The translations under genes were made by a program, and so were the position numbers. The notes under the pieces are model-generated. The model was given only the letters and a program-made list of their open reading frames with translations. It was not told where the DNA came from and made no database searches. This document shows, piece after piece, positions 54,160 through 62,827 of a DNA stretch of 64,000 nucleotides. The stretch is from contig NZ_RBIQ01000007.1 of assembly GCF_003634105.1 (NCBI RefSeq), positions 806,001-870,000 of the forward strand. The letters are read 5' to 3'. Source of the stretch: Maribacter vaceletii. GTDB lineage: Bacteria; Bacteroidota; Bacteroidia; Flavobacteriales; Flavobacteriaceae. The stretch's first letter is position 1, and every line of letters begins with the position of its first letter.

Positions 54160-54350
54160 AATAAACCAAAAAGTATAAAAATTTATACTTTTTGGTTTAT
54201 TAAAATTGGACTCCTGATTAACGTAAAGCCCTAACACCCAGTTACTACCAAAATACGGTTCCCCAATGCACCTAATGAAAGATAATTATTACAATTTAGC
54301 TGATTTAGGTAGTTCCCCCGAAACCTATTCTCAACAAGATTCCAATTTCC
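54160..54350 (-). ncRNA. candidate structured small RNA, 6S RNA-like
   Basis: The region has no good ORF but ends, in minus-strand direction, in a perfect terminator: AATAAACCAAAAAGTATAAA (54160-54179) pairs with 54182-54201 and is followed by seven T. Because both flanking genes point away, this terminator must end another transcript. Upstream of it the RNA folds as a long rod: TTGGAATCTTGTT (54346-54334) pairs with AATCAGGAGTCCAA (54219-54206); further inside ACTACC pairs with GGTAGT and ATCAGCTAA with TTAGGTGCAT, leaving a large central unpaired region with GGGGGAA and GGGGAACC. Length near 190 nt, rod shape and central bubble match 6S RNA, known in Flavobacteria; other sRNAs are possible. 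The 5' end is uncertain. Confidence 0.6.
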
Positions 54351-54380
54351 AACTGGTTGGTTGTTGGTTTTAATTGTAAT

Positions 54381-54631
54381 AATACATTGTACAGCAAAAT
54401 TTTAAAATTTGCTTAGGAACCGTAACTTTTAAATTGGTAATGTCTAGATAAAAAATATTATTTTTTTATTTAATAATAATTACAAAATTATAACATTTAA
54501 ATTATCTTTTTAGACGGTTTTTCCTTCTATTTTTAAGAATTTCTGTACTAAATTTCTATATTATCAGTATAATTAAACAATTTTAGATAATGCAAAACCA
54601 CATTTCATTCAATAGTACTACAACTACATAA
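54381..54631. other. AT-rich gap, nothing recognised
   Basis: Very AT-rich sequence between the candidate small RNA and the 42-aa ORF. It should contain the small RNA promoter on the minus strand; I found only a weak candidate (AAATTTTG near 54400). No repeats or ORFs stand out. Confidence 0.5.
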
Positions 54632-54760
54632 TTATTTTTTAAATTCAATTACCCCTACTACATTATTTTGCAAAGGTAATTTCTTGTCCTCATCATCCAC
54701 TAAAGCGGCAAAAAACAATAATGAAAGCAAAAAAATAAACATTAAAAGACACCTTTTCAT
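54632..54760 (-). CDS. candidate 42-aa secreted or membrane peptide
   Basis: ATG at 54760 to TAA encodes 42 residues: a typical signal-like start (MKRCLLMFIFLLSLLFFAAL) followed by an acidic, then neutral tail (VDDEDKKLPLQNNVVGVIEF, KK). Positive start, long Leu/Phe core and polar tail are what a small exported peptide should look like. It diverges from the LytTR regulator gene. Upstream TATATTTT is one base off the -7 consensus. Confidence 0.5.
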   Translation of the reverse strand: MKRCLLMFIFLLSLLFFAALVDDEDKKLPLQNNVVGVIEFKK

Positions 54761-55023
54761 TTTAAAAAAATTAATTAAAATATATACTAAGGGAACCTAA
54801 AAAATTCTCTCAAATATACTTTAATAGATATATTACAACTCTTAAAATGTATAAATGGTAATTAATTTTGTATATATGGAAATAATATAAAAAACAAACA
54901 TTTGACATTTGTAGTTTATTACTTACCAATGTAATCGTTTTTGTATAAAAAATTCTCCCTTACCATTTACACTTAATTACAAACCATTAATACATATTTA
55001 TATAATAAATTACATAATAATTA

Positions 55024-55031
55024 TATTTTTG
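55024..55031 (+). promoter_or_regulatory. -7 element (TATTTTTG) of the LytTR/histidine-kinase operon
   Basis: TATTTTTG matches TAnnTTTG exactly; the predicted leader to the ATG at 55061 is about 23 bases. The upstream 260 bp back to the small peptide gene hold only AT-rich sequence. Confidence 0.55.
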
Positions 55032-55060
55032 GTTACCTTATTTAAACGCAATATTTAACT

Positions 55061-55795
55061 ATGCTAAAAGCTGTAATTGTAGACGATGAAATTAAAGCCT
55101 TGCAAAGCTTATCTTGGGAGCTAACAAACTTTAGTAAAGAAATTAATGTAGTGGCTTCTTTTACAGATCCATTTGAAGCATTAAGTTATTTAGAAATAAA
55201 CACACCTGATTGTTTATTTTTAGATATAGAAATGCCAACCATGGACGGTTTTCAATTTATTCAAAAATTACAGAATAAAAATTTTCCTGTTGTAATTACA
55301 ACCGCTTATAATCAATACGCAATAAAAGCTTTAAAAAATGAGGCTTTAGATTATTTGCTAAAACCTATAGATACGGACGATTTAGAAGAAACAATTGTTA
55401 AAATAAAAAAATTTAATGCCAAAAATTTAACAGTAGATAAATTAGAAAAAATTCTTCTAAATTTTAACTCCTCAACAAACACTAAAAAAATTACCTTTAA
55501 CACAGATGGCAAACTACTGTTTTTAGAAAGTAATGAAATTTTATATGCAGAATCTGACGGGAATTATAGCACCATTTTTTTAACTGACGGTCAAAAAATA
55601 GTCCTTACAAAAAAATTAAAAGAAGTAAATGAGTTACTGCCTCCAGATACATTTTTTAGAATTCATAACTCCTATATTATTAACCTAAATAAGATAAAAG
55701 AATTTTTAAAAACCGATGGGTATGTAATCTTAAATTCTAATCATAAAATACCTGTGTCTAGACAAAAAAAATCTGATTTTCTAGATTTGTTATAA
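55061..55795 (+). CDS. LytTR-family response regulator
   Basis: The 244-aa protein has a receiver domain (about 1-120) with acidic pocket VDDE, phospho-acceptor Asp in DCLFLDIEMPTMDGF near residue 54 and Lys in YLLKPIDT near 104, and a LytTR DNA-binding domain (about 145-244: ILYAESDGNYSTIFL, FFRIHNSYIINLNKIKEF, KIPVSRQKKSDFLDLL). It is the partner of the histidine kinase that starts 19 bp downstream. Confidence 0.95.
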   Translation: MLKAVIVDDEIKALQSLSWELTNFSKEINVVASFTDPFEALSYLEINTPDCLFLDIEMPTMDGFQFIQKLQNKNFPVVITTAYNQYAIKALKNEALDYLLKPIDTDDLEETIVKIKKFNAKNLTVDKLEKILLNFNSSTNTKKITFNTDGKLLFLESNEILYAESDGNYSTIFLTDGQKIVLTKKLKEVNELLPPDTFFRIHNSYIINLNKIKEFLKTDGYVILNSNHKIPVSRQKKSDFLDLL

Positions 55796-55814
55796 ACCCA
55801 AAAAACTAATAACC

Positions 55815-57746
55815 TTGCTACAGACTAAACAAATTTTTGTACTTTTTTTTCTTCTATTTTATTCTGTTAGCTGTTATACACAAGAAGTATCTTCAGAATT
55901 TATTTCTCTAAGTGATAGTCTTATAAAGGCAGAGCCAAAAACGTATAGAGAGATAGATAAAATATTAAGGCCTAAAAGAAAAGACACTATACACATGCGC
56001 TATTTTTCAAATACCGCAGAAAGTAAAGGCTATTTTGCAGGGCAATCTTATGCTCTAAATCAGTTAGGGAGAAGGTATAGAGCATATTCTCAATTTTCTA
56101 ATGCAATTGCGTTACACACTAAAGCATTAGAAGCTGCTAATAAAGATGAAAATTTAGAATTTAAAGTATTTAGCCTAAATATGCTTAGCGTTGTATACCG
56201 CAGAACAGATGCTATTAAAACAGCCTTAGACTATAGCCAAGAAGCTCTAGAATTAGCCGAAACTGTAAAAAACCCATCAGATGGGTTAAAAAGGAGTATT
56301 AATGTTTCTTTAAACGGGATAGGTAATATATACCAAACTCTAGAGCAGTATGATTTAGCCATTAAGCAATTCGAAAAATCTATGTTTTTAGAAAAAGAAT
56401 TAGGTAATGAACTAGGTATAGCAATAAACCATCAAAACATTGGAGAATGCCAAGAGTCGCAATTAAATTTAAATGCAGCCCTAGAAAATTTTAAAACATC
56501 GCTTTATTATAACAAAAAAATAAATAACGCAATGGGCATAATTATTTGCAAGAATAGCATAGCTCAAATAAATATAAAACAAGAAAAAATAAAAGAAGCT
56601 ATTGCTATTTTAGAACCCACTTTAATTGATTCTAAATCCTTAGGAGACCAATATGTTACATCTGCTGTGCATATAAATTTAGGAACTGCATTAATGCATA
56701 TTAAAAATTATAAAGATGCCGAAAAGAACATGTTAACAGGTTTGCAATTGGCAAAAAAACATAACCTGCCTAGCGGTATAATTAAGGCAAATTTAAACTT
56801 GTCCGATTTATATAACGAACAGGGAAAATACAAAAAGGCTTTAGAGTATTATAAAGTAGCACAAGCTTTTGATGAAGGAATAACAAACGTTAGAAATTTA
56901 CGTTATGTAAATGATATGATTATTAGGTATGATACCGAAAAGAAAAGCAGCCAAATTGAAGTACTAGCCAAAGAAAATGAAATTGTAAAACTAAAATTAA
57001 GAAAAAACAAAACCACCTTACTTATTAGTGCTTTTGCACTAACACTACTTGCTGGTATTTTCTTTATACTTTACAGACAATACCAATTAAAAAACGAGAA
57101 AAAGCTACTTACCCTAGAACAAACTATGCTACGTAGCCAAATGAACCCTCATTTTCTTTTTAACTCCTTAAATTCCATTAAGTTATACATAATAAATAAT
57201 GAAAAAAAGAATGCGGTACACTATTTAAACAAGTTCTCTAAACTGGTACGTAAAATATTAGAAGCGTCTTCTTTAAAAGAAATTCCTTTAGCAGAAGAGT
57301 TAGAAACAGTAGACTTGTATATGAATATTGAAAATATTAGGTTTTCTAATGAAATTAATTTCAACATTTCTATTGCTGAGGATATTGATACACATACTAT
57401 AAAAATACCATCGTTAATTTTACAACCTTTCTTAGAAAATGCACTTTGGCATGGGCTTTCTTCTAAGGAAGGAGAAAAAAATATAAAGTTAAACGTTCGT
57501 AAATGTAAAGATGGGTTTATACATATAGAAATAACAGACAACGGAGTTGGAAGAGCAGCTGCCGAAAAAATTAAAAAAAACAAAGTTCTTAAAAGAAAAT
57601 CTATAGGAATAGATATAACCAAAGAAAGGTTAACAAATTTTTCTAGAGATTATCAAAACTCATTTAGTCTTGAAATTATAGATTTATATGATGAAAATAA
57701 AAATTCTTCAGGAACTCAGGTACTATTACACATACCTACTTTCTAG
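55815..57746 (+). CDS. TPR-containing LytS-type sensor histidine kinase, TTG start
   Basis: The 643-aa protein begins with TTG; no nearby ATG preserves the signal peptide (MLQTKQIFVLFFLLFYSVSC then YTQ). A periplasmic region of about eight TPR repeats (about 60-375, such as LNGIGNIYQTLEQYDLAIKQ) is followed by a short coiled coil, one span (about 398-418), and a His_kinase domain with RSQMNPHFLFNSLNSIKLYI (His near residue 447) and an ATPase N-box LQPFLENALWHGL and G-box ITDNGVGR. The design is typical of Bacteroidota two-component systems. Stop overlaps the convergent DUF3109 stop by 11 bp. Confidence 0.93.
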   Translation: MLQTKQIFVLFFLLFYSVSCYTQEVSSEFISLSDSLIKAEPKTYREIDKILRPKRKDTIHMRYFSNTAESKGYFAGQSYALNQLGRRYRAYSQFSNAIALHTKALEAANKDENLEFKVFSLNMLSVVYRRTDAIKTALDYSQEALELAETVKNPSDGLKRSINVSLNGIGNIYQTLEQYDLAIKQFEKSMFLEKELGNELGIAINHQNIGECQESQLNLNAALENFKTSLYYNKKINNAMGIIICKNSIAQINIKQEKIKEAIAILEPTLIDSKSLGDQYVTSAVHINLGTALMHIKNYKDAEKNMLTGLQLAKKHNLPSGIIKANLNLSDLYNEQGKYKKALEYYKVAQAFDEGITNVRNLRYVNDMIIRYDTEKKSSQIEVLAKENEIVKLKLRKNKTTLLISAFALTLLAGIFFILYRQYQLKNEKKLLTLEQTMLRSQMNPHFLFNSLNSIKLYIINNEKKNAVHYLNKFSKLVRKILEASSLKEIPLAEELETVDLYMNIENIRFSNEINFNISIAEDIDTHTIKIPSLILQPFLENALWHGLSSKEGEKNIKLNVRKCKDGFIHIEITDNGVGRAAAEKIKKNKVLKRKSIGIDITKERLTNFSRDYQNSFSLEIIDLYDENKNSSGTQVLLHIPTF

Positions 57747-58308
57747 TAAGTTCTCTTGCAACCTGTTCTAGCTCTGCATACCATTCTTCTCCAAACTTAC
57801 GAACTAAAGATTCTTTTACAAATTTATAAATTGGCACTTTTAATTCGTCTCCAAAGGCACAAGCAGGATCACAAATTTCCCATTTATGGTAGTTTACTGC
57901 TGTTAGCTCAGTATATTCTTTTACTCTAACTGGATATAAATGACATGACACAGGTTTTTTCCAATCTATTACCCCATCATTATACGCCTCTTCAATACCA
58001 CATTTGGCAATCTGTTTATCGTCAAAAATAACATACGCACAAGCACTACCATTTACCAAAGGAGTTTCCCATTCGCCATCTTCCCCTTTAATAAAAGCCC
58101 CTTGTTTTTCTATTTCTACAATTCCTTCTGCACTTAAATATGGCTTTACTTTGCTGTAAATATCCACCATAATATCGGTTTCATCTTCTGCAACTGGTGC
58201 GCCAGCTTCACCATCTATACAACATTGTCCTTTACAAGCGTTAAGATTACAAACAAAATCGTTCTCTATTATCTCTTCGGAAACTATGGTTTTACCTATT
58301 TGAAACAT
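57736..58308 (-). CDS. DUF3109 cysteine-rich protein
   Basis: The 190-aa protein has no signal peptide and carries nine or so Cys in motifs typical of DUF3109: FVCNLNACKGQCCIDGEAG near residue 20, SACAYV near 88, CGIEEAYNDG, PVSCHLYPVR near 120 and EICDPACAFG near 145. The arrangement resembles YkgJ-type zinc or iron-sulphur binding clusters. Function unknown. Confidence 0.9.
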   Translation of the reverse strand: MFQIGKTIVSEEIIENDFVCNLNACKGQCCIDGEAGAPVAEDETDIMVDIYSKVKPYLSAEGIVEIEKQGAFIKGEDGEWETPLVNGSACAYVIFDDKQIAKCGIEEAYNDGVIDWKKPVSCHLYPVRVKEYTELTAVNYHKWEICDPACAFGDELKVPIYKFVKESLVRKFGEEWYAELEQVARELTRK

Positions 58309-58395
58309 ATAATTTTATAAAGTGCCAAGATACGTTTTCTTCTATATTCTTCTAGTTTATTTTATTACTTAACATCTAAAATTTGATAATAAACG

Positions 58396-58403
58396 TACAT
58401 TTG
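58396..58403 (+). promoter_or_regulatory. -7 element (TACATTTG) of the MarC-like gene
   Basis: TACATTTG matches TAnnTTTG exactly and predicts a start near 58410, which lies downstream of the TTG at 58383 and so supports ATG 58419 as the start of the gene. Confidence 0.55.
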
Positions 58404-58418
58404 ACCAAATGTTTTGAT

Positions 58419-58997
58419 ATGACTTTTAATTTTGATTTTAGAGAAATTGTTACTTCTGGTATGATTCTTTTTGCAGTAATAGATATTATTGGAAGTATTC
58501 CTATTATAATTGGATTACGCAATAAGGTAGGACATATACAATCTGAAAAAGCATCTATTGTAGCCACTTTAATAATGATTTCTTTTCTTTTTATTGGAGA
58601 AGAAATACTAAACTTAATTGGAATAGATGTAAACTCTTTTGCTGTAGCTGGAGCGTTTATTTTATTTTTCTTAGCTATAGAGATGATATTGGGCATAAGT
58701 CTTTATAAAGATGATGAGCCAGAAAGTGCTTCTATTGTTCCTATTGCATTCCCATTAATTGCAGGCGCAGGTACTATGACGTCTTTACTTTCTTTAAGAG
58801 CAGAGTTTCATGTAGAAAATATTATTATAGCCATTTTCATAAATATTATATTTGTATATATTGTTTTAAAATCTTCTAAACGTATAGAATATATTTTAGG
58901 CAGTAATGGTATTAATGTGATTAGAAAAGTATTTGGTGTAATTTTACTAGCTATTGCGGTTAAGTTATTTGCAGCTAATATTAACCAGTTATTTTAA
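58419..58997 (+). CDS. MarC-family integral membrane protein
   Basis: The predicted protein has 192 residues from ATG 58419. It has six hydrophobic segments; IVTSGMILFAVIDIIGSIPI at the N-terminus (with the conserved D-x-x-G-x-x-P) and PIAFPLIAGAGTMTSLLSLR near the middle are MarC/UPF0056 signatures. The substrate is unknown; the old link to multiple antibiotic resistance was withdrawn. A small membrane protein gene follows after 10 bp. Confidence 0.92.
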   Translation: MTFNFDFREIVTSGMILFAVIDIIGSIPIIIGLRNKVGHIQSEKASIVATLIMISFLFIGEEILNLIGIDVNSFAVAGAFILFFLAIEMILGISLYKDDEPESASIVPIAFPLIAGAGTMTSLLSLRAEFHVENIIIAIFINIIFVYIVLKSSKRIEYILGSNGINVIRKVFGVILLAIAVKLFAANINQLF

Positions 58998-59007
58998 AAA
59001 AATAAAA

Positions 59008-59211
59008 ATGAACAAGACGTTATCTATAGTTTTAATTGTTTTAGCAATTGCACTTATTGCATATAATGTAACTTTAATAGATTTTAATAATGTATTTGAA
59101 GGGAATAGTATTATTGCCTTAATAGGTATTATGGCTGCTTTAATTGCCATACTATTAATTTTAGTTTTTAATACTAGTAAAAAAATACAAAAGAAAATAA
59201 ACGAAGGTTAA
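59008..59211 (+). CDS. small two-span membrane protein
   Basis: The predicted protein has 67 residues from ATG 59008: two hydrophobic segments (about 5-22 and 31-53) and a basic tail (NTSKKIQKKINEG). The frame is open upstream into marC but without a plausible start. It lies 10 bp after marC and overlaps the convergent ctpA-like stop by 4 bp. Function unknown. Confidence 0.75.
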   Translation: MNKTLSIVLIVLAIALIAYNVTLIDFNNVFEGNSIIALIGIMAALIAILLILVFNTSKKIQKKINEG

Positions 59212-60839
59212 TTACTCTCTGCATCGTTTATCTCACCTTCTGTTTCTTGTGATAAGGTAGGAGTATCTAAATATAATACTTTAAGTAACATAGCATCTTT
59301 TGTACTTTTAATTTTTGCGTAAATATTAGCTCCGTATAGTTGTTCTGCTAATGCAGCTTTTAAATACAGTTTTACACTATCCTCAAAATCATAAAAATTC
59401 ATTTTTAGATTTCTAGCCATTGCGTATTCTACAAAATTTTCAAAAAGTATATCATCTACTTTGTAGTCACTAATAAATTCCTGTTGCGTATAGTCTTCAT
59501 ACCTTTTACGGTCTTCATCTAAATGCTCAAAAACAAAGTAGGATAGTATGCCGTAACTATCCATACTTTTTATAGCTTCCTCCTCATTAGTTCCTATTGG
59601 CACAAAAATATCTGGAATTATACCACCACCACCGTACACTATTTTGCCTTTTGGAGTTTTAAATTTTAAAGAATCGGCTACTTTTATACTATCTGCAGAC
59701 ATTAATTCGCCATTACTATAACGTTCTGTAAACTTTTTATAGTAATCTTTATTCCCGTTTTCATACGTTTTTTGAATACTTCTGCCTGTTGGTGTGTAAT
59801 ATCTAGAAACGGTTAACCTAACAGCAGAACCATCTCCTAGTTCCATTTCTCTTTGTACTAATCCTTTTCCAAAAGACCTTCTTCCTACTATAGTTCCAAT
59901 ATCATTATCTTGTAATGCTCCAGCAATAATTTCACTTGCAGATGCCGAGCGTTCGTTTATTAGAACATAGACCGGTTTATCTTCAAACTTTCCTTTTTCC
60001 GAAGCGAAAATCTTATCTATTTTTCCTTTCTTATTTTTTGTAAATAAAATAAGTTTACCGTCTTTTAAAAATTCATCTGCCATTTCTTCGGCAACACCTA
60101 AATAACCTCCTGGGTTATCTCTTAAATCTAATGTAAGTTTTTTAGCTCCTTGTTTTGTTAACTCCTTTAAAGCAGCATCAAATTCTCTATATGTGGTTTC
60201 TGCAAAACGATTAACTTTTATGTAACCCATGTCCTCTGTAAGCATATAATACGCCTCTACACTTTTAATAGGCACTAAATCTCTTTTAATTTTAACATCA
60301 AAAATTTTATCCTCTTCTTTTCTGTAAACTTTTAAATTTACGATAGTCCCTTTTTTCCCTTTAAGTTTTTTTACAATGGTTCCACTTCCAAGGTTTTTTC
60401 CATAAAGTGTATCCAAATCTGCCATTAATATTCTATCTCCCGCTTTTATACCTTTTTTAAAACTAGGCCCATTATCTATAGTTCGTATTACAGAAATTGT
60501 GTCTTTATAGGCATAAAAATTAATGCCAATACCTACAAAATCTCCCTTCATGTTATCTGCAACACGACTCATTTCTTTTTTAGGAATGTATACTGAATGC
60601 GGGTCTAGCTTTTCTAAAATATTATTTACAGTAATATCTACTATACTATCTGTGTTAATATCGTCTACATATTCATAATCTATATAGTCTATTAACCTAT
60701 TTAATTTGTCTTTTTTAGAGTTTGTAGTAAAAAGGCGTTCTGGAGAATCGTTAAAATTAAGTTTACCGCCAAGAAAAATTCCTATTGCTAAGGCAGCTGC
60801 AATAATAGTTGGCCATAAATAGGTATTTATACGTTTCAT
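59208..60839 (-). CDS. S41-family C-terminal processing peptidase
   Basis: The 543-aa protease has an N-terminal membrane anchor or signal (about 7-25), a PDZ domain (about 80-170: DFVGIGINFYAYKDTISVIR then GIKAGDRILMADLDTLYG) and an S41 catalytic core with NERSASASEIIAGALQDND near 302 (nucleophile Ser in the SASE motif) and VGRRSFGKGLVQ near 325 (general base Lys). It would trim periplasmic proteins. It is 10 bp after the dCMP-deaminase gene. Confidence 0.95.
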   Translation of the reverse strand: MKRINTYLWPTIIAAALAIGIFLGGKLNFNDSPERLFTTNSKKDKLNRLIDYIDYEYVDDINTDSIVDITVNNILEKLDPHSVYIPKKEMSRVADNMKGDFVGIGINFYAYKDTISVIRTIDNGPSFKKGIKAGDRILMADLDTLYGKNLGSGTIVKKLKGKKGTIVNLKVYRKEEDKIFDVKIKRDLVPIKSVEAYYMLTEDMGYIKVNRFAETTYREFDAALKELTKQGAKKLTLDLRDNPGGYLGVAEEMADEFLKDGKLILFTKNKKGKIDKIFASEKGKFEDKPVYVLINERSASASEIIAGALQDNDIGTIVGRRSFGKGLVQREMELGDGSAVRLTVSRYYTPTGRSIQKTYENGNKDYYKKFTERYSNGELMSADSIKVADSLKFKTPKGKIVYGGGGIIPDIFVPIGTNEEEAIKSMDSYGILSYFVFEHLDEDRKRYEDYTQQEFISDYKVDDILFENFVEYAMARNLKMNFYDFEDSVKLYLKAALAEQLYGANIYAKIKSTKDAMLLKVLYLDTPTLSQETEGEINDAESN

Positions 60840-60849
60840 TACTTTTTTC

Positions 60850-61281
60850 TTAGTTAGAAATTTCTGGTATATGTACTAATTCTACACCTGCTTTTTCTAA
60901 AAATTTAAGACCAGAATCATCTTTATATGCATTTTGATATACAACACGTTTTATACCAGATTGATGTATTAATTTACTACATTCTCTACACGGAGATAAG
61001 GTTATATATAAAGTAGCTCCATTACAAGACTGAGTAGAAGAGGCTACTTTAGATATTGCATTTGCTTCTGCATGTAAAACGTACCATTTTGTAAAACCTT
61101 CTTCGTCTTCACAAATATTATTAAACCCTGTAGGTGTTCCATTGTACCCATCAGAAATTATCATTCTGTCTTTTACAATTATTGCTCCTACTTTTTTACG
61201 CTCACAATTAGATAATAACCCCCATTCTTTTGCCATACGCAAATAGGCCTTATCATACTTTTTCTGTTTCGTCTTAATCAT
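60850..61281 (-). CDS. dCMP deaminase (ComEB-type)
   Basis: The 143-aa zinc enzyme has VLHAEANAISKVASS near residue 80 (His, Glu) and LSPCRECSKLIHQSGIKRVV near 105 (two Cys), plus the ICEDEEG insertion with a further Cys and the KKVGAIIVKDRMIISDGYNG N-terminal strand typical of dCMP deaminases. It makes dUMP for thymidylate synthesis. It is upstream of the S41 peptidase gene and separated by 90 bp from the HupE-like gene. Confidence 0.93.
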   Translation of the reverse strand: MIKTKQKKYDKAYLRMAKEWGLLSNCERKKVGAIIVKDRMIISDGYNGTPTGFNNICEDEEGFTKWYVLHAEANAISKVASSTQSCNGATLYITLSPCRECSKLIHQSGIKRVVYQNAYKDDSGLKFLEKAGVELVHIPEISN

Positions 61282-61371
61282 TTAAAAACCTCTTAATCTT
61301 ATACAGGCAAAGCACTAAGATACCTGCTTTATAAAAGAACAACACCCTATTATGGTTAAATTTAACAAACC

Positions 61372-61956
61372 TTACCAAGGAAAAGTGTTTATTAACATTG
61401 GTATCGTAATTAATACTATTGCTATAGAACCTACTACTACAAAATAGTTTTGCTTTATTTTTAACTTAGCCTGTAAAATTAATGCTAGTATTAAAATTGT
61501 TAGTACAATTAGTAATTGCGATAACTCTATTCCTAATGCAAAGCCAAATAAAGGAGAAACTTTTTCTTCTTCTCCAGAAAGCAACATTTTAAAATAATTA
61601 GAAAAACCAAACCCGTGTATTAAACCAAAAAATGCAGTTGCAATTATGTGTAACAGAATACTCTTTTCCTTTTTAATAGTATAGCTATAGAATAAATTAA
61701 AAACTGCTGTTAAAAAAATAGTAACAGGTATTAGGAACTCTATAAAACTAACATCAAAAACAACAACTTCATATACAGAAAGAACTAGTGAAGTACAATG
61801 TCCAACAGTAAAAATTGTAGCTAATAATAAAACATTTTTCCAATTTTTAAAAGTAAAAGGAAGCGCTAATGCTGCTAAAAAAAGAATGTGATCGTAAGCA
61901 GAAAAATCTAATACATGCTCTAAACCCAACTTTGTGTAAAACAAAAATTCTTGCAT
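61372..61956 (-). CDS. HupE/UreJ-family membrane protein
   Basis: The 194-aa protein has six hydrophobic segments. GLEHVLDFSAYDHILFLAAL near residue 12 and TVGHCTSLVLSVY near 52 hold the His residues conserved in HupE/UreJ_2; GLIHGFGFSNYFKMLLSGEE near 112 adds another His. HupE relatives transport nickel/cobalt, but in Bacteroidota this group is linked to no urease or hydrogenase; none is here. It is 9 bp downstream of the TerB-DnaJ gene. Confidence 0.9.
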   Translation of the reverse strand: MQEFLFYTKLGLEHVLDFSAYDHILFLAALALPFTFKNWKNVLLLATIFTVGHCTSLVLSVYEVVVFDVSFIEFLIPVTIFLTAVFNLFYSYTIKKEKSILLHIIATAFFGLIHGFGFSNYFKMLLSGEEEKVSPLFGFALGIELSQLLIVLTILILALILQAKLKIKQNYFVVVGSIAIVLITIPMLINTFPW

Positions 61957-61965
61957 AAGTTTACT

Positions 61966-62703
61966 TTAGTTAATTCCTCTTTCTTTTTGAATGTCTTCAT
62001 AGGCTTTTTGTACCCTTTTAAATTTCTCTTCGGCACCCTTTTTAATAGCTTCATTTTCCGTAATTACTTTATCTGGGTGGTATTTTTTTGCCATAGCCCG
62101 GTATGCTTTTTTTACGGCATCATCACTAGCAGATTTAGAAATTTCTAAAATTTTATAAGCGTTATCCGAAGAAGAGATAAACATTGCTTTAATACTCTCA
62201 AAATCTGTAGCACTTATTCTTAAATACCCTGCTATTTCTTTAATTTTAGCTACTTCAGGGTTACTAACATGCCCATCTGCCTTTGCAATACCAAATAAGA
62301 AGTGTATTAATTGTAGACGAACTTCATACCTAGTTCTTTGGTTTAAAAAATTACAAATACGTTGTGCAGATATTTCATGTTTCTTATTAACATCATTAAA
62401 AGTTCTAAAAATTGCATTGGCCTTTTCTTTACCGTAAGTGCTCACAAAGTATTGTCTCACATAATCCATTTCTGTTTGCGAGATTTTACCATCGGCCTTA
62501 ATTACGATAGAACATAAAGAGAGTAAATTAAGTTCAAAATCTGCTGGAGAAACTTTTTGTCTTGTGATGTCACTAAAAACGGTATTACCTCCCCCTTTAT
62601 TAGAGCTTACATTATCTATGAAACTACCAACAAAAAAACCTAAAATTGCTCCTGGGTATCTTAAGAAGAAATATCCTAAAATGGCAGCAAACCACTTAAT
62701 CAT
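61966..62703 (-). CDS. TerB-DnaJ protein (DjlA-like)
   Basis: The 245-aa protein has an N-terminal span with glycines ([20 protein letters not shown]), a TerB-like helical domain (about 50-165, with [20 protein letters not shown] and [14 protein letters not shown], the acidic K-A-D-G-x-x motifs) and a J domain at the C-terminus (about 182-245) with the HPD in [13 protein letters not shown]. DjlA-type proteins are membrane-tethered DnaK co-chaperones. It is first of an operon with the HupE-like gene. Confidence 0.93.
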   Translation of the reverse strand: MIKWFAAILGYFFLRYPGAILGFFVGSFIDNVSSNKGGGNTVFSDITRQKVSPADFELNLLSLCSIVIKADGKISQTEMDYVRQYFVSTYGKEKANAIFRTFNDVNKKHEISAQRICNFLNQRTRYEVRLQLIHFLFGIAKADGHVSNPEVAKIKEIAGYLRISATDFESIKAMFISSSDNAYKILEISKSASDDAVKKAYRAMAKKYHPDKVITENEAIKKGAEEKFKRVQKAYEDIQKERGIN

Positions 62704-62719
62704 AATATATTATTTTTTT

Positions 62720-62727
62720 CAAAGATA
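62720..62727 (-). promoter_or_regulatory. -7 element (TATCTTTG) of the TerB-DnaJ gene
   Basis: On the minus strand TATCTTTG matches TAnnTTTG exactly, predicting a leader of about 10 bases. Confidence 0.5.
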
Positions 62728-62794
62728 TGGTATTAGCGTAAAAAATTTAAATAAACGAACCGTAATGAAAATTAACCAAGTACGACAAATTAGT

Positions 62795-62802
62795 TATCTT
62801 TG
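62795..62802 (+). promoter_or_regulatory. -7 element (TATCTTTG) of the bacilliredoxin gene
   Basis: TATCTTTG matches TAnnTTTG exactly, 25 bp before the ATG at 62828. It is the same 8-mer as on the opposite strand at 62720. Confidence 0.5.
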
Positions 62803-62827
62803 TAGTAATAAATAAAATTAAGATATT

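Noticed and set aside
54160-54201. Long palindrome as an attachment site or operator
   Set aside because: The seven T after it on the minus strand and the folded sequence before it fit a transcription terminator better.
61966-62703. TerB domain as a tellurite-resistance or defence operon
   Set aside because: It is fused to a J domain in a DjlA-like co-chaperone; no other ter genes are present.
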